The position numbers were made by a program, and so were the translations under genes. The notes beneath the pieces were generated by a model that saw nothing but the letters and a program-made list of their open reading frames with translations, had not been told where the DNA came from and did no database searches. Source: Bacteroidales bacterium (lineage in GTDB: Bacteria > Bacteroidota > Bacteroidia > Bacteroidales > VadinHA17). Taken from it: a stretch of DNA of 64,000 nt. Position 1 is the first letter of the stretch. Each line of letters opens with the position of its first letter. The DNA lies in contig JAFGLJ010000027.1 in NCBI GenBank assembly GCA_016928075.1, positions 62,001-126,000 on the forward strand, in the 5' to 3' direction. This document shows positions 25,832 to 35,118 of the stretch, one piece after another.

Positions 25832-27067
25832 ATGACACGATATCTGCTCCTTCTTATTCTTCTGGCAATCCCCTTCAATTCATGTGAAAAAAACAACCCG
25901 GACAATTTACCTGATGAACCGGTACCGATAGAGCTCACTGCCACGCAGCAGGAACTGGTTGAATCAGACAATACATTTGGTTTTGATATTTTCAGGCTCG
26001 TAATGCAAGAGAACAGTGATGTGGAAAATGTCATGATCTCTCCTCTAAGCATATCATATGCCCTTTCTATGACGCTTAACGGGGCAAATGGTGCGACACG
26101 TGATTCTATGATGAAGGCCCTGAGGTATTATAATATTGATATTGAAGATATCAATAACTCGTATAAGGACCTTACCGATAAACTTATGGAAGTTGACGAG
26201 AGGGTCCTGATGGAAATTGCCAATTCTGTTTGGGTTGAGGAAAGGCTAAGGGTTAAGCAGACTTTCATGGATGTTTTAAAAGATTATTTTGATGCTGAAG
26301 CTTACGATTTCTCTGTCGGCGATCCTGATATAGTGGATATCATAAATAAGTGGATTGAAGATCATACTCATGGTAAAATAAAAGACATGATAGATCCACC
26401 CCTGCCACCCGATATCGCCATGTTACTGATAAACGCTATATATTTTAATGGCAAGTGGAAATATGAGTTCGACAAGGATAACACCGTCGATATGCCATTC
26501 TATCCTGAAGGAGGATCACAGGTTGATGTTCCTATGATGAACCAGGAATTAACAGCAAAGATCAATGCTACGGACGAATTCATAATACTGGAACTCCCAT
26601 ACGGACAGGGTAATTACGTGATGGATGTTGTACTCCCGGATGATGGTTATACTTCGGCGGATATCATTCCACTCCTGAATTCCGATGACTGGAACACATG
26701 GATTGAAGGTTTGCGCGATGGCGATGTGGATCTGTACATGCCCAGGTTCAAATACGAATTTAAAACTGAACTGAAAAATGTCCTGTCCGCTATGGGAATG
26801 GGACTGGCATTCGACCCTTTTTCAGCCGATTTCTCAAATATATCTGAACAGAGTCTTTTTATCAGCAAAGTATTGCACCAGACGTTTATTGAGACCAATG
26901 AAGAAGGCACTGAAGCAGCTGCTGCAACAGTTGTAATGATAGAATTGACATCTATGCCCAGTGGTCCTGTTGTAGTCAGACTGGATAAGCCATTTATATA
27001 CATAATAAGGGAAACAAGTACCAACTGTATTGTCTTTATGGGTAAAACGGGTAATCCTGCCGTTTGA
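25832..27067 (+). CDS. Serpin-family protease inhibitor, lipoprotein
   Basis: A 411-residue serpin with a lipoprotein signal (PFNSC, cysteine 18). The serpin fold is complete: NVMISPLSISYALSMTLNGA, the NAIYFNGKWKYEFDKD motif, a late segment HQTFIETNEEGTEAAAAT (breach and hinge), and the closing strand LDKPFIYIIRE with FMGKTGNPAV. The hinge GTEAAAAT has small residues from P15 to P8, as expected for an inhibitory serpin that inserts its loop. The scissile region is ELTSMPSGP. The alignment is a few residues longer than in antitrypsin, so P1 cannot be fixed (T, S or M). Anchored at the envelope, it likely protects the cell from external or its own serine proteases. Confidence 0.92.
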   Translation: MTRYLLLLILLAIPFNSCEKNNPDNLPDEPVPIELTATQQELVESDNTFGFDIFRLVMQENSDVENVMISPLSISYALSMTLNGANGATRDSMMKALRYYNIDIEDINNSYKDLTDKLMEVDERVLMEIANSVWVEERLRVKQTFMDVLKDYFDAEAYDFSVGDPDIVDIINKWIEDHTHGKIKDMIDPPLPPDIAMLLINAIYFNGKWKYEFDKDNTVDMPFYPEGGSQVDVPMMNQELTAKINATDEFIILELPYGQGNYVMDVVLPDDGYTSADIIPLLNSDDWNTWIEGLRDGDVDLYMPRFKYEFKTELKNVLSAMGMGLAFDPFSADFSNISEQSLFISKVLHQTFIETNEEGTEAAAATVVMIELTSMPSGPVVVRLDKPFIYIIRETSTNCIVFMGKTGNPAV

Positions 27068-27110
27068 GAATAAATAATCCTTATCTTTAAAATCGTCCAA
27101 AGTGATTGGT

Positions 27111-28019
27111 ATGATAAGGATTCTTATTCTTTTTTTTCTTTCTTTTACAGTGACGCAACCATTGGCGGTCATGAGGATTGAAGACAATAAACAGCCAGAC
27201 CAGGTAATTTTATCATTTGGATTAATAGCAGACGTTCAGTATTGCGAGATTAAAAATTACGGATCCAGGTTCTTCAGCAATTCGCTGACCAAGCTTTGTG
27301 ATGCAATAGATGACCTTAATAATTCCGATATTGATTTTATATTCAACCTGGGTGATTTAATAGACAGGGATTTCAAATCCTTTAAGCCGGTAATGCAAAT
27401 TCTTGAAAAAAGCGATAACAGGATATATCATGTGCTTGGAAATCATGATTTAACCCTTAAGCATAGATATAAAAAAGATGTAAAGGACATGCTTACCGGA
27501 GAAAATAGCTATTACAGTTTCACACAGCAGGGATTCAGATTTATTGCTCTCAATACCTGTGAAATAAGCACCTACTATGGACCATTTCTTTCAGCCTTGA
27601 AAGCAAGGATGATTCTTGATAAACTGAAAAGTGAAAGCTACCCCAATGCCTTTGATTGGAACGGGGAAATGAGTAAGAAGCAGATTGAGTGGTTCATATC
27701 CGAACTGGAAGAAGCACGTGACAAAAATGAACATGTACTGGTTTTTTCCCATCACACAATAGAACCTGCCGGTCCACACAATGTCTTCAACAGGAAGGAA
27801 ATGCTTGAGATCATTTCAGGTTATGACCATATAATTGCCTGGTTTTCAGGCCATGATCATTCAGGGGGTTATCGCAATTCACATAATGTACATTTTATAA
27901 CTATGAAGGGAATGGTTGAAACTGCTGATAAAAATGCGTGGGCCATTGTGGAAGTTTATAACCATAAACTTCTGATTAAAGGAAGAGGTTTAGAGGAAAG
28001 CCGGATACTGGAATACTAG
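27111..28019 (+). CDS. Secreted calcineurin-like phosphoesterase, ADPRibase-Mn type
   Basis: About 302 residues from the ATG at 27111; a GTG three codons earlier is also open. A signal peptide covers roughly the first 20 residues. The metal-binding motifs are FGLIADVQY (DxQ in place of the usual DxH), GDLIDRD, GNHDL, FSHHT and FSGHDHSGGY. The DVQY opening and GHDHSGGY close are typical of the Mn-dependent ADP-ribose/CDP-alcohol diphosphatase group. The reaction would release AMP or CMP from nucleotide diphosphate substrates outside the cytosol. The gene follows the serpin gene after 43 bases and converges with siaC. Confidence 0.84.
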   Translation: MIRILILFFLSFTVTQPLAVMRIEDNKQPDQVILSFGLIADVQYCEIKNYGSRFFSNSLTKLCDAIDDLNNSDIDFIFNLGDLIDRDFKSFKPVMQILEKSDNRIYHVLGNHDLTLKHRYKKDVKDMLTGENSYYSFTQQGFRFIALNTCEISTYYGPFLSALKARMILDKLKSESYPNAFDWNGEMSKKQIEWFISELEEARDKNEHVLVFSHHTIEPAGPHNVFNRKEMLEIISGYDHIIAWFSGHDHSGGYRNSHNVHFITMKGMVETADKNAWAIVEVYNHKLLIKGRGLEESRILEY

Positions 28020-28025
28020 AGAATT

Positions 28026-28400
28026 TTAAGTTATTTCCACAAAATTGAAGTCCATATCGAGTACCGATGCAAAATATTCACCCCTTTCCAGAATGTCTTC
28101 ATCGCCCTCTTCATAGAACCAGTTCACATAGTACTTTTTATCTTTGAGCCTTACTTCCTTAAGTTTTTGAAGCATCACGATAATGTATTTTGCAGTAGCA
28201 CTGTTTAAATATTCAAGCTGTAAGTCAACAAATGTTGTATCTGCCGGATCTTTAATATATTCTTCAATCCACTTTAGAACCGGATTAAAAAAAATCTGGG
28301 CATTTTCATGAATGGAGCGACCCTTAAACCTTAGATTACCATCAGGGCTAAGGGCTATTTCAGGTGAATTTTTAGTCGCCTTTATGAATAATTTATCCAT
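28026..28400 (-). CDS. SiaC-family regulatory phosphoprotein (DUF1987)
   Basis: A 124-residue DUF1987 protein. Family markers are the opening (LFIKATKNSPEI), the FFNPVLKWIEEYI helix, and LQLEYLNSATAKYIIVML around 62-79. The last holds the Ser/Thr that corresponds to the phosphorylation site of SiaC in Pseudomonas. In that system SiaC is controlled by the SiaA phosphatase and SiaB kinase and activates the diguanylate cyclase SiaD. None of these partners is adjacent here: the neighbour upstream is a PanE-like reductase. The gene may therefore be regulated by unlinked PP2C/kinase genes. Confidence 0.88.
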   Translation of the reverse strand: MDKLFIKATKNSPEIALSPDGNLRFKGRSIHENAQIFFNPVLKWIEEYIKDPADTTFVDLQLEYLNSATAKYIIVMLQKLKEVRLKDKKYYVNWFYEEGDEDILERGEYFASVLDMDFNFVEIT

Positions 28401-28450
28401 AGGCCGGTATTTATTGCTAATATAATTATCGGAAAATAAATATAAAATCT

Positions 28451-29488
28451 TTATTTATAATATTTTTCAAATACTTCCTCGTCAAGATTAGCAACTGTAA
28501 TTTTTCTTTTACCATCCTCGATTTCGTGGATCATATTAACAATAGCTTCATTTACGGGTGTGGGCACCCCATATTCCCTGCCATTGGATGAAATATAACC
28601 ATTCAGGTAATCTATTTCTGTTAATTTCCCTCTCTGCAGCGACTGAAGCGATGATGATTTTAAACGTCGATATTTCAAACCCATCAGGAATAAAGTTATA
28701 TGTCTTTTAAACTCGTAGATACTATTTCTCCCACTGATGAATTTATAGTAATTCAACCTGTTGCCATAATCTTCAACCTTTAACTGGAGCACATCTGCCA
28801 GTTCAATGGCTTCACGAATTATAGCAATGAAAAGCTTCCTTGCTTTGCGCTTCTTCATCATCTGGCCAAGCAGTAATCCTGTAAGCGCTCCCACCGAAGT
28901 AATACATGAATTGATGATAAGCTTTGAATAAAGGTGCCCCATTATGTTGTCAGTGATCCTGACCGGCAGCATGTTTCCCAGCAGTGTTGCTATCTCGTTC
29001 AGCCTTTGATCTCCAGCTCTGTCAATATAACCTATTACGAAGTCACCGGTGGATGTCATTACCAGATCGCCCGGTTTATTCATGGTAGCTCCCCATCCCA
29101 CTATACATCCAACAATGTGATCATTTCCCAGTATTCTACCAAGTTCGGGTTCACATATTCCATTTTGCATTGATATCACCAAGCTGTTTCTTTTCAACAG
29201 GGGCTTCAGATCCTCTGCAGCTTCAACCATATCGGTGGCCTTAACAGCTAACAGTATTATATCATTTGATTTACCGATATCTTTAAGAGAAACGTAAGCT
29301 TTCATTTTTTCACTGAACCTGCCCTGAACACCGGTGACGTTCAATCCTTCATTGATTATAAGCTCACTGTAGTCTTCGTACTTACATACAATCTCAACAT
29401 TAAAGCCAGCCTTTTTGAGGAAGGCGGCAGATATACCTCCAATGGCCCCTGCACCAACAACTAGAATTGAGTTATCCTTTAAAGCCAT
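28451..29488 (-). CDS. Ketopantoate reductase PanE/ApbA family protein
   Basis: About 345 residues from the ATG at 29488. A longer frame to 29581 would overlap tsaD and lacks homologous residues. The N-terminal Rossmann motif ILVVGAGAIGG (8-18) binds NADPH. MQNGICEPELGRILG and GCIVGWGATMNKPG correspond to the catalytic region of the family. The C-terminal helical domain has a substrate segment around TEIDYLNGYIS. It may reduce 2-dehydropantoate to pantoate for CoA synthesis. Paralogues acting on other 2-oxo acids are common, so I give no gene symbol. It starts ten bases after the tsaD stop. Confidence 0.82.
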   Translation of the reverse strand: MALKDNSILVVGAGAIGGISAAFLKKAGFNVEIVCKYEDYSELIINEGLNVTGVQGRFSEKMKAYVSLKDIGKSNDIILLAVKATDMVEAAEDLKPLLKRNSLVISMQNGICEPELGRILGNDHIVGCIVGWGATMNKPGDLVMTSTGDFVIGYIDRAGDQRLNEIATLLGNMLPVRITDNIMGHLYSKLIINSCITSVGALTGLLLGQMMKKRKARKLFIAIIREAIELADVLQLKVEDYGNRLNYYKFISGRNSIYEFKRHITLFLMGLKYRRLKSSSLQSLQRGKLTEIDYLNGYISSNGREYGVPTPVNEAIVNMIHEIEDGKRKITVANLDEEVFEKYYK

Positions 29489-29498
29489 ATTGGTAATG

Positions 29499-30518
29499 TT
29501 AAATATTAAACCTTGCCAGTGGAACTGTATCCTGACCGGTAAAATCGTTCTCAAGATACTTAAAATAGGCGGTAATTGCAATCATGGCAGCATTATCTGT
29601 TGTATATTTCAGTTCAGGTAGATATATATTCCAGCCATACTGCCCGGCAAGTTGACTGAGTGATGATCTCAATGAACTGTTTGCGGCAACACCACCTGCT
29701 ATACCTATCTCTTTTATCCCTGTCTTTAATGCAGCTTTGACCAGTTTATCCAGTAATATTTCTATTATTGTCTTCTGTAGAGATGCACAGAGGTCTTTTT
29801 TATTTTCTTCAACAAATTCGGGTCTTTCTTTGACAGCATCACGCAGGAAATAAAGAAAATTAGTCTTAAGTCCGCTGAAACTGAAATTAAATCCTTCAAT
29901 CTTAGGCCTGGTAAAAATAAACCGGTCAGGATTACCTTCAGATGCCAGTTTATCAATTAAAGGACCACCCGGGTAAGGCATACCCATAACCTTTGCACAT
30001 TTATCAAATGCTTCACCTGCAGCATCGTCAATAGTTGACCCTATTCCCTCCAGCTTCATATCCCTGTCAACTATTATAAGCTGTGTATGTCCGCCAGATA
30101 CAAGAAGGCATAAAAATGGTAATCCCGGGGTTCTTTTGTCTTTATCCTTTTCCCTCAGCCAGTGTGAAAGAATATGCGCATGAAGATGGTTAACTTCTAT
30201 CAGGGGCTTTTCAAGAGCCAGAGCAAAACCTTTTGCAAAAGAGGTCCCAACAAGAAGGGATCCCAGCAAACCCGGCCCACGCGTAAATGCGAGTGCATCA
30301 ATATCTTCCCTCTCAATGTCTGCATATTTAATAGCCTGGTCAACAACAGGAACAATATTAGCCTGGTGAGCCCTGGATGCCAGCTCCGGCACAACACCTC
30401 CATATGATTTATGAACCTCCTGCCCTGCAATAAGATTGGAAAGAAGATAACCATCTCTCACAACAGCCGCCGATGTATCGTCACATGAAGATTCTATGGC
30501 AAGAATAGTAACCGGCAT
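29499..30518 (-). CDS. tsaD: tRNA N6-adenosine threonylcarbamoyltransferase
   Basis: A 339-residue ASKHA-fold protein that, with TsaB and TsaE, transfers the threonylcarbamoyl group to A37 of ANN-decoding tRNAs. The N-terminal ILAIESSCDDTSAAVV, the GGVVPELASRAH motif, the metal-binding NHLHAHILSHW (H111, H115), and the C-terminal TTDNAAMI are all intact. The ATG start at 30518 faces the tamB-like gene 61 bases away. The TrmO gene at 61.1 kb would add a methyl group to the same nucleotide. Confidence 0.97.
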   Translation of the reverse strand: MPVTILAIESSCDDTSAAVVRDGYLLSNLIAGQEVHKSYGGVVPELASRAHQANIVPVVDQAIKYADIEREDIDALAFTRGPGLLGSLLVGTSFAKGFALALEKPLIEVNHLHAHILSHWLREKDKDKRTPGLPFLCLLVSGGHTQLIIVDRDMKLEGIGSTIDDAAGEAFDKCAKVMGMPYPGGPLIDKLASEGNPDRFIFTRPKIEGFNFSFSGLKTNFLYFLRDAVKERPEFVEENKKDLCASLQKTIIEILLDKLVKAALKTGIKEIGIAGGVAANSSLRSSLSQLAGQYGWNIYLPELKYTTDNAAMIAITAYFKYLENDFTGQDTVPLARFNI

Positions 30519-30545
30519 TTATCTTTATTTTTCAGTTTTTTACGC

Positions 30546-30553
30546 TATTTTTG
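30546..30553 (+). promoter_or_regulatory. Candidate tamB promoter -7 element
   Basis: TATTTTTG matches the Bacteroidota -7 consensus TAnnTTTG. It lies 27 bases before the chosen ATG of the TamB-like gene, in the 61-base divergent gap with tsaD. This supports the shorter start at 30580, because the longer frame would begin upstream of the box. Confidence 0.4.
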
Positions 30554-30579
30554 GAATGTCATTTGTGCATGCACATATA

Positions 30580-33500
30580 ATGGGCAAAATTAAGAAAATA
30601 TATAAAATCCCTCTTTTTGTATTACCGGCTATATTGATTCTTGCTGCCATTTGCTTTGTTACCCTGAGAAGTCCATCAGTACAAACATGGTTATTCGAGA
30701 GATTAACAACCAGGATATCAAAGAATAATGATATAGATATTTCGGCAGGTAATATAAGGTTTACCTTTTTCAATCAAATCGAGGTAAATAACATCCTCAT
30801 AAAAGATAATACGGCCGATACTATGCTGTATTCACCTGTGGTCAAAGCAGGAATAAGGAAAATAAAAGTAAAGGAAAGACTAATAAGCCTTGGCCATGTG
30901 GATATTGACAGCCCGGTAATAAAGCTGCGACCTGATACCAATAATGTGCTGAACCTGACCTCTCTGACAAAACTGCTGGCTAATGAAGATACTGTAAAAA
31001 GAAATACGGATCTTTTGATCAGGCAGATAGCTATCGACAATGGTGAACTGAGTTACAGATCAGGTAACAGGCCTGATACTTCAGAAACCTTTGACATACA
31101 TAATATTAATCTCTCTGATTTTAATCTAACTATTGATAACCTAATTAAACATCATTCTAACATCGGATTAAGCATTTCCGAGTTTTCATTCTCTACAGGG
31201 AAAGGTTTTGAGATGGAAAATCTTATTACCGAAGTGCGGATAGAGGATGGCAAATACAGCTTTATTGATCCTGCTATAAAGACTTCAAACAGCTTTATAA
31301 ATTCAGAACTGATAGGGGTTGATATTATCAGTAACGGTAATGATTTCAATTTTCTCCGTGATGCGGATTTAAAGCTGACACTTCAAAGTTCCCTCATATC
31401 ACTATCTGATCTTGGATATTTCCTCGAGCCGCTGAAAGGAATGGATAATGACATCCTGTTCTCTGGGAGTATAACCGGCACGGTACAAGAAATGAATGGA
31501 AGGGATATTACACTCTCATATTCCGACAGCACTATGCTTACCTGTGATTTTGACCTTTCCGGTATGCCCGATATTCAAAATACTTTCATGTTTATAAGAG
31601 TAGAGAGTTTTACTACCACGGCCAGGGAGATAGCTGAATTGGAAATACCGGGTATGGATAAGCTAGATCCCGGAAATGAATTACTGAAGCTGGGAACTAT
31701 ATCATTCAATGGTAATTTCACTGGCTTTATACAGGATTTTGTAACGTATGGAACCATAAATACTGAACTCGGTTCTGTTTCAACCGATATATTGTTCAGG
31801 CCTGACACCTCAAGTACTTTCTTTTATAAGGGCACGCTGCAGGCACGTTTAATAGAGTTGGGGAAAATATTAAGTCGTGAAAATATACTGGGTTCACTTT
31901 CAGCCCACCTGGATGTAGAAGGCACATTAAAATCCCTCAAGAATTTCAGGGCTGACATAGAGGCCACCATTGACAGCGTGGAATTTAAAAATTATATCTA
32001 CAGTGATATTGCAATCAGTGGGCTCGTAACTGAAAAAATCTGGGATGGTACAGTAACTTCAAATACCGAAGATCTGAAAATGGATTTGCTGGGTCGATTT
32101 GATTTTACCGGAAATTTGCCCGAAGTGGATTTCAGTCTTAACCTCCTCGAAGCTGATCTCTATAAGCTTAATATTGATCAGTCCGATAGCCTTTCAAGTC
32201 TTTCGATGCTGCTAACCGCAAGCTTCGCAGGGAATAGCATCAATAACATGACTGGAAATATACGTCTTTTAAACTCCAAGCTCAGGAGAAATGGTGATGA
32301 ATTTGATCTTTTCGACTGCAGTATCAGCGCTTTTAATATTGACAGTTCAACCATGGGCATAAACCTGAGAACAGACTATGTTGATGCTGATATAAGAGGC
32401 AAATATGACCCTGCCTCCATAATACCCGATCTCACACTTGCCGGGTCATCCCTATTCCCCTCACTTATAAATAGCAGGGCGAATGAATTTTCGTCCAGGA
32501 ACGACTTTGAATATGAAATCAGGTTTAAAAATACAGACCTTATTAATGAGTTCTTCCAGACGGATTTCCTGTTGTCTCCCGGTTTTACGATAAAAGGCTC
32601 AATCAAACCTGAACATAAAATCAATATAGCAGCTGCAGGAGACTATGCAATCTATAAGACAAATAGTCTGTCCGGACTCGATTTAAATTGTACCATTGAA
32701 AACACCGGCATGCTGGTCGATCTGTACAGTGAGCAATTGAGTCTGGTCAACAGGCTTAACCTCGAAAAACTTGGAATCACTTCCACAACCAACACTGATA
32801 TTTTCAATATAAACATTAACTGGGACAATAACGGCAATCTTGAAAACAAAGGAATAATTGCTGCTGAAGGGATTTTCTCCAAGCCTGATAGCATAAACAC
32901 AAGACTAGATCTCAACTTGCTACCTGCCCAGTTAGTTATCAATGATAAATCATGGCAGGTAGACAGCAGCAGGTTTGTTATTGATTCAACTTCAATCAGC
33001 GTAAACAGGTTTATGGTAAACCGGCAGGAGGAATATTTCATGATCGATGGTAAGATATCCGAAGATCCGTACGACAGTATAAATATCAGTTTCAAGGGTC
33101 TTAACCTTGCCGGTCTTAATAAGCTTGAAAGAGAGCAAACCAAAGAAGATTCCAGGAAATTAGAGTTTGTTCTTGAAGGGTTAATGAATGGAGAAATACT
33201 CTTAACAGATTTTTATAATAACCCTATGTTCGAAACAGATGTTTTGATTGAAAGCTTTAAAGTCAATGATCAGGTACATGGCGATGTAAAAATATTGTCG
33301 GTATGGGACAATAACGGGAAGGTGGCAGGTATCAGTTTAAGTAATAATAAGAATGGAATAAACACTTTCAGAGTTGATGGCGAGTATAACCCTGTGGGGA
33401 AACAACTGGATCTGATGGCTGCTGTAAATGAAATGCCACTCGATATACTAAACCTGTTTCTAAAATCTTTTGCTTCTGAAGTGAACGGACTGGGCTCAGG

Positions 33501-35043
33501 AAGTTTGAGAATAATCAGTGATAATGGTAATATGTCATTGGAAGGTAGTGTTATGGCCGAGCAGGCTTCAATGACGATTGATTACCTGCAATCAAATTTC
33601 AGATTTTCTGACAGTATACGTTTCAACAACAATAAAATAATATTCCGAAACATTCAAATCAGCGACAATAGAAACAATAAGGCCGTAGTTGATGGTTATG
33701 TAGCTCACGATAATTTCAAGGAATGGCTTGTTAACCTGCGTATCGATGCCGATAATATTATGGCCCTGGACACAAGGCAAAAAGATAACAGCCTGTTTTA
33801 CGGTACGGCCTATGCATCCGGTGTGATAGCAATTGGTGGTCCTGCAAATAACCTGGATTTTAGTATTTCAGCCAAAACGGGAAGAAATACCAGGATGTTC
33901 ATTCCCCTCAGTTCGGGTGAAGAAGTAAGTGATTATACATTCATAAGCTTCAGGGAAGAAAATGAACAAACGGGTAAGGATGTCCCTGTGAACCTGCCAT
34001 TTCTGAACAGGGAAAAGGCAAAATCAATATCCCTGAACTTTGAGCTGGAGGTGACACCTGATGCTGAGGTTCAGCTGGTCTTCGATTCCAAGCTTGGAGA
34101 TGTTATGAAAGCGAGGGGGACCGGTACCCTGAATATGACCCTTGATGAGGAAGGTGACTTTACTATATTTGGCGATTACGTAATAGAAGACGGAGAATAC
34201 CAGCTCACCCTGGGAAATATATTCAATAAACGATTTATTGTTGAAGAGGGTGGTACAATATCATGGAATGGCGATATTATGAATGCCAATATAGATGTAA
34301 AAGCCATATACAAACTCAAGGCTTCACTTGAGGATCTTTTCCAGGACGAGGCTTATGCTGAGCGAATACCCGTAGAATGCCATCTGAATATGAGTGGTCA
34401 GCTTGTAAACCCAATAATTGGTTTCGATATTTACCTTCCAACGGCTGATGAATCGATGCGTACAGACCTCAGGGCCGCTATCGATTCCGAGGAGGAAATG
34501 AGCAGGCAATTTCTATATTTACTTGTCATGAACAGTTTTTATCCTGATCCTGCCGTTACAGGTACATCCCTAAATACCACAAATGCCGGTGCCTCCGCAA
34601 TGGGTGTCACAACTACTGAAATGCTATCAAACCAGTTAAGCAACTGGTTATCCCAAATAAGTAATGACTTTGATATTGGTTTTACCTACAGACCTGGCAA
34701 TGAGATAAGCTCCCAGGAGGTCGAAGTTGCCCTTTCAACTCAATTGCTTAACGACAGGGTCGTGATCAATGGTAATTTCGATGTGGGAGGTGAAACTGGC
34801 GGTCAAACAAGCTCATCAACAAATGAGATAACAGGAGATTTTAATGTTGAAGTGAAGATAACTGAAAAAATAAGGTTCAAGGTTTTTAACCGGTCGAATG
34901 ATAATCTTGTATATGAAACTGCTCCATATACACAGGGTTTTGGCCTTTTCTTCAGACAAAGTTTCGACAAATTCAGCGACCTATTCCGTAAGAACAAAAG
35001 TGAGATGAAGAAGGAAGAAGAACCTGAGATTATTGAAGAATAA
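30580..35043 (+). CDS. TamB-like translocation/assembly module protein
   Basis: About 1487 residues from the ATG at 30580. The frame runs back to 30496 inside tsaD, but the transmembrane anchor starts right after this ATG. One N-terminal helix (about 9-29) is followed by an AsmA-like start (NNDIDISAGNIRFTFFNQIEV). Then come more than a thousand residues of beta-rich, Asp/Asn/Ser-rich repeats of the lipid-channel type. The C-terminal TamB (DUF490) domain shows GTLNMTLDEEGDFTIFGDY, EYQLTLGNIFNKRF and DIYLPTADES. TamB proteins bridge the inner and outer membranes and help phospholipid transport or outer-membrane protein assembly. No BamA/TamA partner is nearby. Confidence 0.93.
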   Translation: MGKIKKIYKIPLFVLPAILILAAICFVTLRSPSVQTWLFERLTTRISKNNDIDISAGNIRFTFFNQIEVNNILIKDNTADTMLYSPVVKAGIRKIKVKERLISLGHVDIDSPVIKLRPDTNNVLNLTSLTKLLANEDTVKRNTDLLIRQIAIDNGELSYRSGNRPDTSETFDIHNINLSDFNLTIDNLIKHHSNIGLSISEFSFSTGKGFEMENLITEVRIEDGKYSFIDPAIKTSNSFINSELIGVDIISNGNDFNFLRDADLKLTLQSSLISLSDLGYFLEPLKGMDNDILFSGSITGTVQEMNGRDITLSYSDSTMLTCDFDLSGMPDIQNTFMFIRVESFTTTAREIAELEIPGMDKLDPGNELLKLGTISFNGNFTGFIQDFVTYGTINTELGSVSTDILFRPDTSSTFFYKGTLQARLIELGKILSRENILGSLSAHLDVEGTLKSLKNFRADIEATIDSVEFKNYIYSDIAISGLVTEKIWDGTVTSNTEDLKMDLLGRFDFTGNLPEVDFSLNLLEADLYKLNIDQSDSLSSLSMLLTASFAGNSINNMTGNIRLLNSKLRRNGDEFDLFDCSISAFNIDSSTMGINLRTDYVDADIRGKYDPASIIPDLTLAGSSLFPSLINSRANEFSSRNDFEYEIRFKNTDLINEFFQTDFLLSPGFTIKGSIKPEHKINIAAAGDYAIYKTNSLSGLDLNCTIENTGMLVDLYSEQLSLVNRLNLEKLGITSTTNTDIFNININWDNNGNLENKGIIAAEGIFSKPDSINTRLDLNLLPAQLVINDKSWQVDSSRFVIDSTSISVNRFMVNRQEEYFMIDGKISEDPYDSINISFKGLNLAGLNKLEREQTKEDSRKLEFVLEGLMNGEILLTDFYNNPMFETDVLIESFKVNDQVHGDVKILSVWDNNGKVAGISLSNNKNGINTFRVDGEYNPVGKQLDLMAAVNEMPLDILNLFLKSFASEVNGLGSGSLRIISDNGNMSLEGSVMAEQASMTIDYLQSNFRFSDSIRFNNNKIIFRNIQISDNRNNKAVVDGYVAHDNFKEWLVNLRIDADNIMALDTRQKDNSLFYGTAYASGVIAIGGPANNLDFSISAKTGRNTRMFIPLSSGEEVSDYTFISFREENEQTGKDVPVNLPFLNREKAKSISLNFELEVTPDAEVQLVFDSKLGDVMKARGTGTLNMTLDEEGDFTIFGDYVIEDGEYQLTLGNIFNKRFIVEEGGTISWNGDIMNANIDVKAIYKLKASLEDLFQDEAYAERIPVECHLNMSGQLVNPIIGFDIYLPTADESMRTDLRAAIDSEEEMSRQFLYLLVMNSFYPDPAVTGTSLNTTNAGASAMGVTTTEMLSNQLSNWLSQISNDFDIGFTYRPGNEISSQEVEVALSTQLLNDRVVINGNFDVGGETGGQTSSSTNEITGDFNVEVKITEKIRFKVFNRSNDNLVYETAPYTQGFGLFFRQSFDKFSDLFRKNKSEMKKEEEPEIIEE

Positions 35044-35118
35044 AAAAATAAAATTATTTTTGTCCCTTTAATAATTTAAGATCAATCACTGAAATCATAT
35101 GATTAAAACCTGGCAACT

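Noticed and set aside
30496-30579. Longer N-terminus for the TamB-like protein
   Set aside because: It would start inside tsaD and upstream of the -7 box, and adds residues ahead of the natural membrane anchor.
32652-33143. 163-codon minus-strand frame inside the TamB-like gene
   Set aside because: No motif; explained by codon use of the long beta-repeat gene.
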